Positions 21,659 through 32,000 of a DNA stretch of 60,000 bases are shown here, in pieces. Each line of letters starts with the position of its first letter. The first letter of the stretch is position 1. The position numbers and the translations under genes are program-made. The stretch comes from Paulinella micropora. Lineage: Eukaryota > Cercozoa > Imbricatea > Euglyphida > Paulinellidae. The notes under the pieces are model-generated. The model saw nothing but the letters and a program-made list of their open reading frames with translations, was not told the DNA's origin and made no database searches. Location of the stretch: positions 1 through 60,000 of the forward strand of contig WBZZ01001729.1 of assembly GCA_019918135.1 (NCBI GenBank). Direction: 5' to 3'.

Positions 21659-24600
21659 TTAATATCCAAAAGGTCTAGTTTCAATCGCATTCTCTACGAT
21701 TTCGATAACTTGTCTTTTCGTATATGTAAAACTAAATATCTTTTCTAAGTATTCGCTTGTTATTTTTTCTTTTGTTTGTCTGGTGTTATCTTGTTGTTTT
21801 CTATTATAACTACTTTTCCAGATTTCTCAATTCGCTTAGCAATACGTAATTCTTCATCAGTATCCAACAATTCAGCCAGTTCATTTTTACCATTCTCAAA
21901 TAATTCAGTGTTCGTAATACCTAGCCCGCAACTTATTACACTTAACATATTTGGTAAATTCAATGCTTTTTTCGTTTCATAGTTCATACTAAATCCTTTT
22001 ACTTTCATACTGGCTTTACCATTATCTAATAAGTATCCATAGCACTTTGGCCCGCCTCTCACAAAGGTTTTTATTTTCGCTCCTTTTAATTCATCAGTCC
22101 AATCTCCCAGTAAATCGCCTGTCTCTACATCTGCCTGATTAATTTCTTTGTTAGTCGTGTATATTACGCTGTCTGTGTCATGATACAATATCCTATTACC
22201 TAATCTGTCCATCATATTATAAAGTCTCATTCTCGCGTGGCATGTAGTAAATAAAGCAACTACAATATTTGTTTTAATCGGGTCGCTCACCGCATCCTGT
22301 TTTAAGTCATAACTGGCTTCTACAATTTAGTCGTTAATTATGTTAATATTTATATTATCCACTGATTTATCGTTCAATAGTTTGTATAATGTTTCTTTAT
22401 CCTTTATCATTTTGTTCTGTGTTTTATTTTGTTTTTGTCCAAACTTGCCCCATAAAGAGTTCAAGCACAACTTAGCCACTGCTCTCCGTCCTTCGTTTTT
22501 GAATATTTTGCTTTCATCCATCTTAACTCCCATTTTGATTTCCATGCTGTTTATGTAATTTTGCTTTTCTGCTTCCGTATTACATCCCACGGGGTATCCG
22601 CTTGACTCTTGTTTTACTTTCAAGAATGTCTTTATATATTCTTTGAATAAACTACTGCTTTCTTCTTTCCAGTTCCATACTTCATATACTTAAATTAACT
22701 TATACCCTTTGTCTAAGGCCTTGTAAATTTCTGGAGTTGCCCATGTGCCCGTTATTGCTCGTTCTTTATCTGTGTGCTTACATTCGCTGTGTTGCTCGGT
22801 CATTCCGCACCTATCGCATAAGTAATACATCATCTTACCTCTGTCCTCCTTCGGTAAGACAGGGTGTAGTAAGCCTCTCGGCGGTAGCATCTTAACCTTA
22901 GCCACTCCAAAATATTCTCTGTTTATAATTTTATTTTCCATACTTTTTCTTTCGTCGTCATTATTCGGTCTAATAATTATATGGTGCCCGCTTGGATAAA
23001 GGTCGTAATACATCACGGTCGGATAAAGTGAGCATATGTCAATATATTTCGCATACTCATTATCATGTCGTGATTTCCAATATAATTTCAGAGCATTCAC
23101 TCTACCTCCAAACATTGTCTCTCGTGGGTTTAGTCCTTCTTGTTCAGTAATTCGTTCGTTTGTATCCTCTGCCAGTCTTTCACTGGTTTTCATCAGGCTC
23201 CATTCACACTCCCAGATACTTATTACTTTCGCTTGTTCATTAAGTTGTTTTTCTCTTCTCATTGTTTCCTTGTATAGTTCTCCCATTGTCTTATTCTTCT
23301 TCACATTCAAAGCATTGCTATTCCATCACTTCTGACATCCGTGCCAATGACACCCGTAAAACTCATAAGCGGTTTTGTTTTTCTCGTCCCAACCATCTAC
23401 AAACACACGAGATTGCCCGAGTTGAAACATTTTTTCACCTCCGTTGAATGCGTGTTTAATATCGGTTTTGTCTAACCTGCTTCTGTATGATAGCCATTCT
23501 ACACAAGCCCTAGAAGTCATCCTGTTTTGTTTTTCCGCTTTCAATATCGTAATTGAATTCTCTGGCATAAACTTAGCACGATACAAAGCCATAACACAAC
23601 TCGCAATAGTTGTATATTGAAAAGTGTCAATACCAAACTCTAGAAACTGGTTTCTAAAATCTATACAACCCTTTCTCAGTATATCAACATCTGAATGACA
23701 ATACTCAGCGATTTCCTTCGCCATATCAAACCTGTTGTGTGCTTTCACTTGTTCGTCATACCATTCAAGAAATTCATTTCGTTTATCTCCACGCATCGTG
23801 TCGTAGCCGTAATGTTTCTTATGTGGCATTACCCCGACATAGTTTTTATTTTTTGCCGTATTGAAGAAGTGCGGGAAGAAACCTTTCTTAAGTTCCGTAA
23901 GCCCGAATGTCTTTGGAAAGTCTGACAATGGCATCGTAAGAAAACTTAGGCAGTCTATAAAGCGATACTTCTTAAGTGTCATCATCATAATCTTACCATC
24001 TTCATAGATTACAAATGGAGTTTGTCCATTATCAACCAACCACTTAAAAATAAACTGACAATCATAACCGCGGGCATTGTGCGCGATAAATGTAAATCCG
24101 CTGTGCTTAGTCAAAAGCCCAATTATAGAAATCTTGAATGTTCTTATGTATAATAGGCGGTTCCTTAGCATCGTAATACTGGCTTTCCGCATGATTAACA
24201 ATGTGTTCGCCTGTGTCCTGTGTCGCTTCAAAGTCAAAGAATATGTATTGCTCTGACGGTAGTAAGATTTCTTTTTGGACTATTTCACATTTGTGCTCAA
24301 GCGGTTTCACTAGTTTGCAATTTCGGCATTTCGCATATCCGCATTTGTGCTCATCCTTCTTTCTGTAATTAAGACCGCACGATTTACATTTCGCTTTAAC
24401 ATCGCAGTTTGTTGTCATGTGATTATAAAAGCATTCAGTGTTTGGAAACTTTCAATTACAATGCTCACATTCTTTCCACAGGCTCTTGTCATTTATTCCC
24501 TTACAACCCTTGGTTTCACAGATACTACATTTTGCTTCACAGGCGTGTCTTTTTTGGTATCCCCTTAGACACAACTCGCAGAAGTTTTCCTTTCCTAGCA

Positions 24601-25651
24601 TAGACTTCATGTTAGTTATGGCATCGTAATGTCCTTCAGTCTTCAGAATGTAAAGGTTTGTAAGCTGTTCGCCGTTTGCATCAAGTAGTTCTGTTTTATA
24701 AATGATTTTGTCAGGGAATTCAACAATAACAAGATTGTATTTAATGTGATTAGCAAATGTATTAACTTCAGGTATCCCACACACATCCTTAATGACTTTC
24801 GCTTCATCGTGTAAAGCCTCTGCCATTTCCTGCTGTATCTTTCTTTTTCCCATTAGTATTGTTTTTAATTTCGGATGTTTTTCAATTTTTTCTTTGACTA
24901 CAACGATTGCTCGTGCTAAGCATAAGTTATCGCTGTTTGTAATACAGATTACTCCTTTCTTTCTGTATATATCCAATTTGTTCAAAACCTGTAGCATTGT
25001 CCCGCCCGTCTGCATTTTAACAGATTTCAACACAAATTTTAATTTATCAAAGTTTATTCCGTTCTCATCTATGTAAAGACTTTCGTTGCTTTGAAATATT
25101 GCTGACAATCTTTCTAAAACTTTTTCAACCGAGATTTGATTAACTTTGTGTAAGCCTGTTGATATTTTCCATAGTAATCCAAAAACTCAATACCTAACCT
25201 TATCTGCTGGTGATTGCAGTCTTACAAAGTCGTTCAACACGATCTCAATAAATCTTATTACATCGCGCATCGTAAATGATCGGAAGTTGCCGTTAATCAT
25301 TACCTCATATCAACTTTCATTTATTCCTAGTTCATGTTCCTTGCTGTCGTCCCTCATGATATCATAATTACCATACCACAACAAGTCTATGTAATTTTCT
25401 TTCAGTTCTTTTTTCTCTTCAATCGTAGGTAAAGGTGGCGCTATTGGTATAGCATGATGCTCAAAATACACTGCGCTCCTTACTTAGTTCAAGTAGTTTT
25501 GGGCTGTCGGTGTATCAATTTTATACCCCCTTACCTTCGGTTTGATATATAGCACATCCCGACACCTGACAGACTTGATTTCGTAATTTATCTTATATTC
25601 CCTTAATCTATCCAACCTGTAGACCTTGCCGTTATAAGTGTGTGTCTCCAT
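21659..25651 (-). pseudogene. polB: Maverick/Polinton-type protein-primed DNA polymerase B, multiply broken (A2)
   Basis: Start ATG at 25649-25651, end TAA at 21659. At least seven frame pieces and several stops. All polymerase landmarks remain: N-terminal Cys/His-rich region (CELCLRGYQKRHAC), Exo I FFDFEATQDTGEH, Exo II FIAHNARGYDCQF, Exo III YCHSDVDIL, a YEFYGCHWHGC motif typical of Polinton polymerases, motif A SLYPTVMYYDLYP, motif B LCLNSLWGKFG, motif C YHDTDSVIY. It is a different polymerase lineage from the one at 42493-45604, though genes on its left are orthologous to B's. No longer functional. Confidence 0.9.
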
Positions 25652-25920
25652 GTTTGATAATAGTATTTCAAGGAAAATATAATTTTATAAAATTAAAATA
25701 TTTGTCTGCCATAATCGGTTTTCCCCTCGTGGCCTCGTGTGTGCCCCTATATAAGGACCCTCCTTGTCTTTAAATGGAAATTCAGTCGTTTCCGCAGAGA
25801 AACTTTTTAATTACAGATACTTACCATACCCGCTGAAATATGTTTCTGAGACTTCATATGTCACGTTTTGTTTCCATTATGTATTTCAGCACCATATCCA
25901 CACTTAAAATCTTTATGCTT
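25652..25920. other. Intergenic region upstream of A2 polymerase
   Basis: No gene seen. AT-rich promoter-like start, then a more GC-rich patch (25708-25780) with CCCCTATATAAGGACCC, which resembles a TATA-box promoter and may drive the polymerase or the small gene beyond it. Confidence 0.35.
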
Positions 25921-26145
25921 CTAAATTTTCTTCTTTTCTTTTTTGATTATTCTTGCTTCTTTATCATAATTAATTTTCCATTCCTCGTATTTAGGTATTA
26001 TGTTTTCCTCGTGATACTTCTTTGCTTCTTCCAATGCTTGCTCTTTTGATTTTTTCTTTCCGATACAGAAACTCTTACACATAACCTTTCCTCCTTCTCT
26101 CCATTGAACTTTTACCATTAATCTCTTTTCGTTATTCTTTATCAT
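25921..26145 (-). CDS. Small basic protein, possibly AP2/integrase-type DNA-binding fold (A2)
   Basis: 74 aa, Lys-rich. VKVQWREGGKVMCKSFCIGK followed by a helix (KEQALEEAKKYHEENI) has the three-strand-plus-helix pattern of AP2-like DNA-binding domains. Assignment is by pattern only. It is the last gene before the insertion point of element B. Confidence 0.45.
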   Translation of the reverse strand: MIKNNEKRLMVKVQWREGGKVMCKSFCIGKKKSKEQALEEAKKYHEENIIPKYEEWKINYDKEARIIKKEKKKI

Positions 26146-26247
26146 AACACAACCTCATTCTAAATCTCTGAGTGTCTTCGTTTGTCATCCTATATATGTG
26201 TGTATTTATTTTATTTAAATAATAATTATTTAAAGGTAGCAGTTTTT

Positions 26248-26253
26248 CTTTCT
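26248..26253. repeat. Left target-site duplication of element B
   Basis: CTTTCT directly before the left terminus; the same six bases follow the right terminus at 46843-46848. Six-base duplications are characteristic of Polinton/Maverick insertion. Confidence 0.85.
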
Positions 26254-26374
26254 AGTAGTATAATATCCTTTTTTTAAGGTCATTTTTCGTGCCCTCAAAA
26301 TGACACTTTAAAAAAGAATTCGGCTTCCAGACACATCTCCCGCAAATCAATACAAAGCGTCAAAACAGCAAAAT
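26254..26374 (+). repeat. Left terminal inverted repeat of element B
   Basis: Matches the reverse complement of 46722-46842 with about four differences over 121 bp; similarity fades after ACAGCAAAATAA. The core TTCGTGCCCTCAAAATGACA is identical in both arms. High identity points to a recent or maintained insertion. Confidence 0.95.
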
Positions 26375-26727
26375 AAAAAAACGAAAATTTTGATGAATAC
26401 GAAAAAGAAAAATAAAGAAATCTCTCTTGCTCTTAATCTCGCTTTTAAATAAAAATAAAAATCAAGCAAAAATTTTTTCCGCTTTACTTTTACTTTTAAA
26501 TAAAAACAAAAATCATAAAGAGCCCCCTAGATTATAGATTTAGCACGCAAGAAAAACATATATAAATAAAGAAAAAACGAATTTACGTCCACTGCGACAC
26601 TGCGACAAAAAAGCGAAATTCTGTCGCAACCTCTGCGACACTGCGACACTGCGGCGCCGCCGTGTTGCGGTGTCGCATGGTGATATTCACGGAAATAGAA
26701 TTTTCTAGAATTTAATCCACCAGCCAC
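26375..26727. other. Subterminal non-coding region with CACTGCGA repeats and hairpin (element B)
   Basis: AT-rich, then short direct repeats of CACTGCGA (26590-26660) and an imperfect hairpin of about 44 bp (about 26628-26675) with a GGCGCC centre. It is followed by GCATGGTGATATTCACGGAA, shared with the A1 end (15190-15235). Candidate for origin or packaging/terminal signals. No gene. Confidence 0.5.
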
Positions 26728-27750
26728 CTATAAATCCAATATTACCTTTGCCTTTTTTTCTCTCTTTGAAGTCCTGATATTCTCTGGTTGAATGTCTTCC
26801 CTCTTAAGTAATTCTTTTGTCTTTTTTTCTTTAATAACTTCTTTGGTCTTCTCTTTCATATCTTTTTCTTCATCAACTGGTTTATCAAAATCAGTTTTCA
26901 ATAAATCACGTGGGCTTACCAACTCATCGTTATTTAGTATGATTTTAAACCCTTTTCTACCTTTGACTTTATAAATAATTTTAGAGAATGTCTTACCGCC
27001 TTTTGAAAAAACATTTCTTTTATTTTCTTTTCTCACACTATCGCCAACATTGAATTCGTCAATTAAATTATCACGTGTTATTTTCTGTTTATTTTTATCT
27101 CTTCTAGCAAAGACATCCACAGGTTTGGCTTGTATCCCTCTATGAACTTTATGATTGTAAGCATTAACCAAGTCTTGAATATAACTTACCCAGTCAAAAT
27201 TTCTATTAGTTTCAAATAAAAGGTCTAACCACCTTCTAATACTCCTTATTACTCTATCAACAACCGCTAAGGCTCTATGGTCGCCTACTTCAACCACATC
27301 ATGCTTAATACCATTCTGAATAAAATATTCACGAGTTGCTCCTTTATATTCTCCCCCGCTGTCAGTTGTAATTGACTTTGGTTTATAAGGTATAGATTTC
27401 AAAGCATAATATACTTCTTTCGCTGTTTTATTTTTTAGCGGAATGATTATTAAAAATCGGCTATGACAATCTATCCAAACGAGCATCCAAGCATAACCCT
27501 TATTGCCTTTCTTATCTTTTATCTTACTCATATCCGCTAAGTCTAAGAAAACTTGGTCTAGTGGTTTATCAACCCATATTGTATTCCATATTTTCGGGTT
27601 TTTCTTTTGGTGGTGTATTTCAAGTGCCTCCTCTTCTTTTGTCCTTTTTATTTCTTCTCCAGTTGGTGTGTCCTCAAGTTGACCCTTATCTCCAACATGT
27701 TGGAGATATTCCGCATTCTGTGTATTAATAATTGTATGTTTATTGTCCAT
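26728..27750 (-). CDS. Retrovirus-type (rve) integrase
   Basis: 340 aa. RNase-H-fold integrase core: first Asp in FLDLADM (about D70), second in TTDSGGEY (D130), third acidic position in AVVDRVIRSIRRW (D165), where the family has Glu. The second-to-third gap of 34 residues fits D,D-35-E enzymes. The C-terminal region (VGDSVRKENKR, then YKVKGRKGFKIIL) is the usual small beta domain; no HHCC zinc finger is evident. The N-terminus contains a palindrome-encoded YLQHVGD. It inserts the linear genome, producing 6-bp duplications. Divergent from the methylase with shared AT-rich promoter. Confidence 0.9.
   Translation of the reverse strand: MDNKHTIINTQNAEYLQHVGDKGQLEDTPTGEEIKRTKEEEALEIHHQKKNPKIWNTIWVDKPLDQVFLDLADMSKIKDKKGNKGYAWMLVWIDCHSRFLIIIPLKNKTAKEVYYALKSIPYKPKSITTDSGGEYKGATREYFIQNGIKHDVVEVGDHRALAVVDRVIRSIRRWLDLLFETNRNFDWVSYIQDLVNAYNHKVHRGIQAKPVDVFARRDKNKQKITRDNLIDEFNVGDSVRKENKRNVFSKGGKTFSKIIYKVKGRKGFKIILNNDELVSPRDLLKTDFDKPVDEEKDMKEKTKEVIKEKKTKELLKREDIQPENIRTSKREKKAKVILDL
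27688..27707. repeat. 20-bp palindrome in integrase gene
   Basis: ATCTCCAACATGTTGGAGAT, perfect palindrome; read on the coding strand as YLQHVGD in the N-terminal part of the integrase. Confidence 0.85.
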
Positions 27751-27764
27751 ATTATATACTATGT
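27748..27764. promoter_or_regulatory. Shared start region of integrase and methylase
   Basis: CATATTATATACTATG: the two start codons face away from each other with only about ten bases between them, filled by TATTATATACT. The same TATATA-GTAT or ATACTATA word abuts many other starts in the window (21590, 34790, 41380, 42420). Confidence 0.5.
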
Positions 27765-28501
27765 CATTTTTTCCAAGGGTGGGGGGAAAACATTTTCTAA
27801 AAAAAGTACTAGTTCCATTAATACCAACTCACAAAATTTACGTTGAACCTTTCATCGGTGCTGGAAGTGTATTTAGAAAAAAAGAACCATCCGATTTAGA
27901 AGTCATCAATGATTTGGATAAAGATATTTATCACGTATGGAAAGATATGAAAAAAGTGTCAGCAGAAACAATTAATAGATATGATTTTACACCTTCAAGG
28001 AACAAATTCGATGAATTTAAGAAAAGCAAATTTAAAAATCCAAGTATGAGACTTTACAGAAATTTATATATATCATTTAACTCATTTGCTGGTAGAAGAT
28101 ATTCATTTATTGATAAAAGAAAATTTAATCAATCATATTCAAAAGATGGATTTAAGAAAAATATAGAAAAAATAAAAAATAGATTAAAAGACACTATTAT
28201 ATTAAATAAAGACTTTAAAGAAGTAATAAAAAAATATGACACACCAGATACATTTTTCTATTTAGACCCTCCGTATGAAGAAGGAGAAAATAAAGGATGG
28301 GGTTATAATGAATATGTATCGCCAGAAGAAGTTTTAAATGCAGTTAAAGGAATAAAAGGAAAATTTATTTTATCATACAACTACTCCAAAAAAATTAAAT
28401 ATCTTTTCAAAGATTATAAGATAAGGAAAGTTAAAACAACATATACACTGAACGATGCAACAAGAAAAGAAGCGAGAGAATTATTGATTTCAAACTTTTA
28501 A
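27761..28501 (+). CDS. D12-class N6-adenine DNA methyltransferase
   Basis: About 246 aa from ATG 27761 (an in-frame ATG at 27743 would overlap the integrase). Dam-type landmarks: N-terminal VGGKHFLKK, SAM-binding EPFIGAGSVF, and the catalytic DPPYEEG. It would methylate adenine in a short target, perhaps protecting viral DNA or marking it. Convergent with 28498-29016, overlapping by 4 nt. Methylases are occasional cargo in Polintons and virophages. Confidence 0.9.
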   Translation: MSFFPRVGGKHFLKKVLVPLIPTHKIYVEPFIGAGSVFRKKEPSDLEVINDLDKDIYHVWKDMKKVSAETINRYDFTPSRNKFDEFKKSKFKNPSMRLYRNLYISFNSFAGRRYSFIDKRKFNQSYSKDGFKKNIEKIKNRLKDTIILNKDFKEVIKKYDTPDTFFYLDPPYEEGENKGWGYNEYVSPEEVLNAVKGIKGKFILSYNYSKKIKYLFKDYKIRKVKTTYTLNDATRKEARELLISNF

Positions 28502-29016
28502 AATTTCAAGAAGCATTTTTCAACATCATTATTTTTTTCTTTCTTAGCACCTGAAGATTGATTATATACCTTTACACTTACACTACTTGATTTTTTACCC
28601 TTACCTTTCTTTGGTTTTGGTGTTTCTTCTTCACTACTCTCGCTTTCACTTTCTTCACTCTCTGGCTCGGGCTCTATCTTCTTGCTCTTCTTCGCTCTCT
28701 TAGTCTCCGCCTTCGCTCTTTTGATTTTCATTTTCGCCATCTTTTCGGCAATTATATCAGTGAAATCAACCTCGTCCTCACTCTCACTCTTTTCCTCTGG
28801 GCTATCATTATCTTGTTCAGTAATAATATCCTTAGCCAAGTTCTTTTCTTCAATTTGCTTTATTCGTTCCTCCATATCTTCGTCTTCTTGCTTTACAGCA
28901 TTTCGGTATTGTGCTAATACATTTTTAGCATGCTCCATCTTTCGCTGTTTCGCTTTCGCTTTTATTCCTTCCACAGCACTACCCCAATTCTTACGACTTG
29001 CTTCAGCGGACGGCAT
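28498..29016 (-). CDS. Highly charged coiled-coil protein, unknown
   Basis: 172 aa, mostly Lys and Glu. Helical N-terminal half (EDEDMEERIKQIEEKNL), then an acidic-basic alternating stretch with Glu/Ser runs (EPESEESESESSEEE) and a Lys-rich tail. Looks disordered; could bind nucleic acid or histone-like partners. No known domain. Confidence 0.55.
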   Translation of the reverse strand: MPSAEASRKNWGSAVEGIKAKAKQRKMEHAKNVLAQYRNAVKQEDEDMEERIKQIEEKNLAKDIITEQDNDSPEEKSESEDEVDFTDIIAEKMAKMKIKRAKAETKRAKKSKKIEPEPESEESESESSEEETPKPKKGKGKKSSSVSVKVYNQSSGAKKEKNNDVEKCFLKF

Positions 29017-29046
29017 AATCTCAAATATAATATAATATTTGAGATT
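29017..29046. repeat. Inverted repeat in divergent promoter
   Basis: AATCTCAAATAT - AATATA - ATATTTGAGATT, 12-bp perfect arms, directly at the start of 28498-29016 and 52 bp before the fibre gene. A longer-armed variant of the ATCTC...GAGAT palindrome family. Confidence 0.65.
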
Positions 29047-29097
29047 TTATACTAAGATTAATATATTTTAGTATTTTTTAATAATTATTAATATAAT

Positions 29098-32000
29098 ATG
29101 GCAGGTTCATCCTATAAATCCTTACTAGGTTTATCAGAAATCGCAGTTGATAGTCTAGATATTAAAAATTTAGACCTTACCAACACAAACATAGTGGGCT
29201 TATACACAGATAGGGTGCCAGAAGATGCTGACCCCGTAAATCTTTATTACACTGACGGACGATTTGATGCGAGGTTGGCTTTAAAATCAACGACGGACTT
29301 AAAAGAAGGCACTAATCTATACTATACTGATGGTAGGTTTGATGCGCGACTAACTACTAAATCAACCACGAACCTAGCAGAAGGCACCAATTTATATTAT
29401 ACTAATGCTAGGTTTGACACTCAATTAGCAACAAAGAGCACAACCAACTTAGCAGAGGGAACCAATCTATACTACACCACAGCAAGGGCTAATACAGATT
29501 TTGACACAAGGATAGCAACTAAATCAATAGATGCTTTAAGTGATGTAATCATAACAGGCACCCCCGCTGATAATCAACTTCTTATTTACAGCACTGGGCA
29601 ATGGAGAAATGTTGCTTCACCTTTTCTTAGATTGGATGGGCTCGCTATGATGATAGGGGATTTAAATATGGGAGGTTTTAATGTATCAAATGTCGGTAAT
29701 GTTGATGGTATTGATGTTTCTGCTCTTGATAGTTCGGTTGTAAAACTAACAGGAGACCAAACCATAACAGGGAATAAAACATTTACTACTTATGTGGCCG
29801 TAAAAGACTCAAATCCATTAAACACAGGTAAGTTATTCTTCAATTACAACAATAATATGGGCTCTATCTATTCGTCGGAGGCAGGTGGAGCAACGGGCTA
29901 TCCACTAACTATTGTCGGTTCTTCTATACTTTTTGCTCCAACAACAGGTGGTGGAATGACATTGACAAATAATGTTTTAAATTTTAACAGCTCAACAGCA
30001 ATCAGCGGACTACCCGCACCATTCTATGACGGCGATGCTTCAACAAAAGCATATACCGATACGAAACTAGCAAAGGACGGAACAACGGCTATGACGGGCA
30101 GTTTAAATATGGGAGGATTTAACATAACAAATGTAAATTTGGTTGATGGTATTGATGTTTCGGCTATTGATACCGCAGTCGTCAAACTAACAGGAGACCA
30201 AACCATAGCAGGAACCAAAACATTCAGCAACATAATAAATGCTAGTGCGGGGATTGATATGAAAAGCCAAAGTATAACAAATGTTAATCTTGTTGATGGT
30301 GTTGATGTTTCTACTCTTGATACTTCTGTCGTTAAACTAACAGGAGACCAAACCATAGCAGGGAATAAAAAATTTACTTCAACAATAGAAGTTCGGGGTG
30401 CTACTGCTCCAACCGCTTTTGATGGTATCGGTATTGCCTTTGATACGGCGACAAATATAGGAGAGATTGTGGCACAAAAAATAGCAACCGCGGGCTATTA
30501 TCCGATACAAATAACAGGGTCATATGTTGATTTATATGCGGGTGATAATGTAATCGCGACAGCAACGGGCACTACACTATCTTTAAACAATAGAAAAATA
30601 ACAAACTTAGCCACACCAACAGCAACAACAGACGGGGCGACAAAAGGGTATGCGGATACATTAGACGGGCAAAATGTGAAACTAACAGGAAACCAAACCA
30701 TAGCAGGAATTAAGACATATAGCAGTGGTGTTGAAATAACGGGAAATTCAATAAATGCTACAACAAAGGGCACATTCGTGGTTTTTAACTCCACAGCCAA
30801 TATCGGGTCAATTGCTAGTTTGGATATGAAAACAGCAACATATTACAACTTTGAAATTTCTGCGAAAAAAATAAGTTTTATTATTGACGGGACGATAGTC
30901 GGTTGGGTAAATGCTTCGGGGCTAGATTGTAATAGTAGCAAAATAGCGAACCTTGGAACTCCAACATTATCAACAGACGGGGCGAATAAAACGTATGTAG
31001 ATACATTGGACGGGCAAAATGTGAAACTAACAGGCGACCAAACCATAACAGGAATTAAGATATTTAATGGAAGTAGAAATGATGTAAGGGCACTGAATTT
31101 GTTAAGCCAAGCCGATTTCAATAATGTTGATATCATTAATGGAGGAAATATAACATATAACGGAGCGAGGATATTAAACCAAAATGGAGGAGATATCTTT
31201 TTCAGTCAGACAACGGGTGATTATCAGTATTTCTTATTTACTCTAAATACTGCTTCAAGTGGAACCGCAAACCAACGAGGTTATGTATTCACGAATGTTG
31301 CATCTGATGTAAAAGGAGCAGGACTTTATATTTCAAAACTTTTGGATAATAAAAGTGCTTCGTCAGACATTGTCCGTTTTAACATTGCGGGCGGTATGCG
31401 GTTTTATGGTGCCTTAGATATGAATTCAAACAACATAACAAATGGCGGAACAATAACAGGAACGACAATTACTTCAACTGCTGGTATATCAACAACAACA
31501 GCAACCGCGAGTGGATTAATAACGGCAAATGCGGGTATATCATACACGGGCACACTAACATCGGCAACAAATACAAGTGGAGCGAAAATAGGAATTCAGG
31601 GAGCAACCGACGGAACAAATGCAAAAGGTATATTTCTATGGGATACAACCAATACAAGTTGGGGAATTTATGCGGCATCTGGTGGAGCAAGCAAAAGTTT
31701 GGCAAATGGTACGGCCGTTTCAGGAAATGATTTTAGTTCGTATAGTTTTCGTTTTAGAGTGGCTAATGATGCTACGATGGGTTTTGTGTGGGAAAATTCA
31801 GCAGAGCAATTGTTAATGTCATTGAACGGGGCAAACGGCACTTTATGGACAAAAGGTTTAATAACGGCTAGTGCGGGTGTATCAACAACAACATTAACAA
31901 CGAGCGATAAAATAACAACAGCACTAGGTAAGCCGATAATCATAGGCAACTCAACGAAAGGAGTAGGAGCGACAGGTGGTTTAGAAATATACGGAACGGC

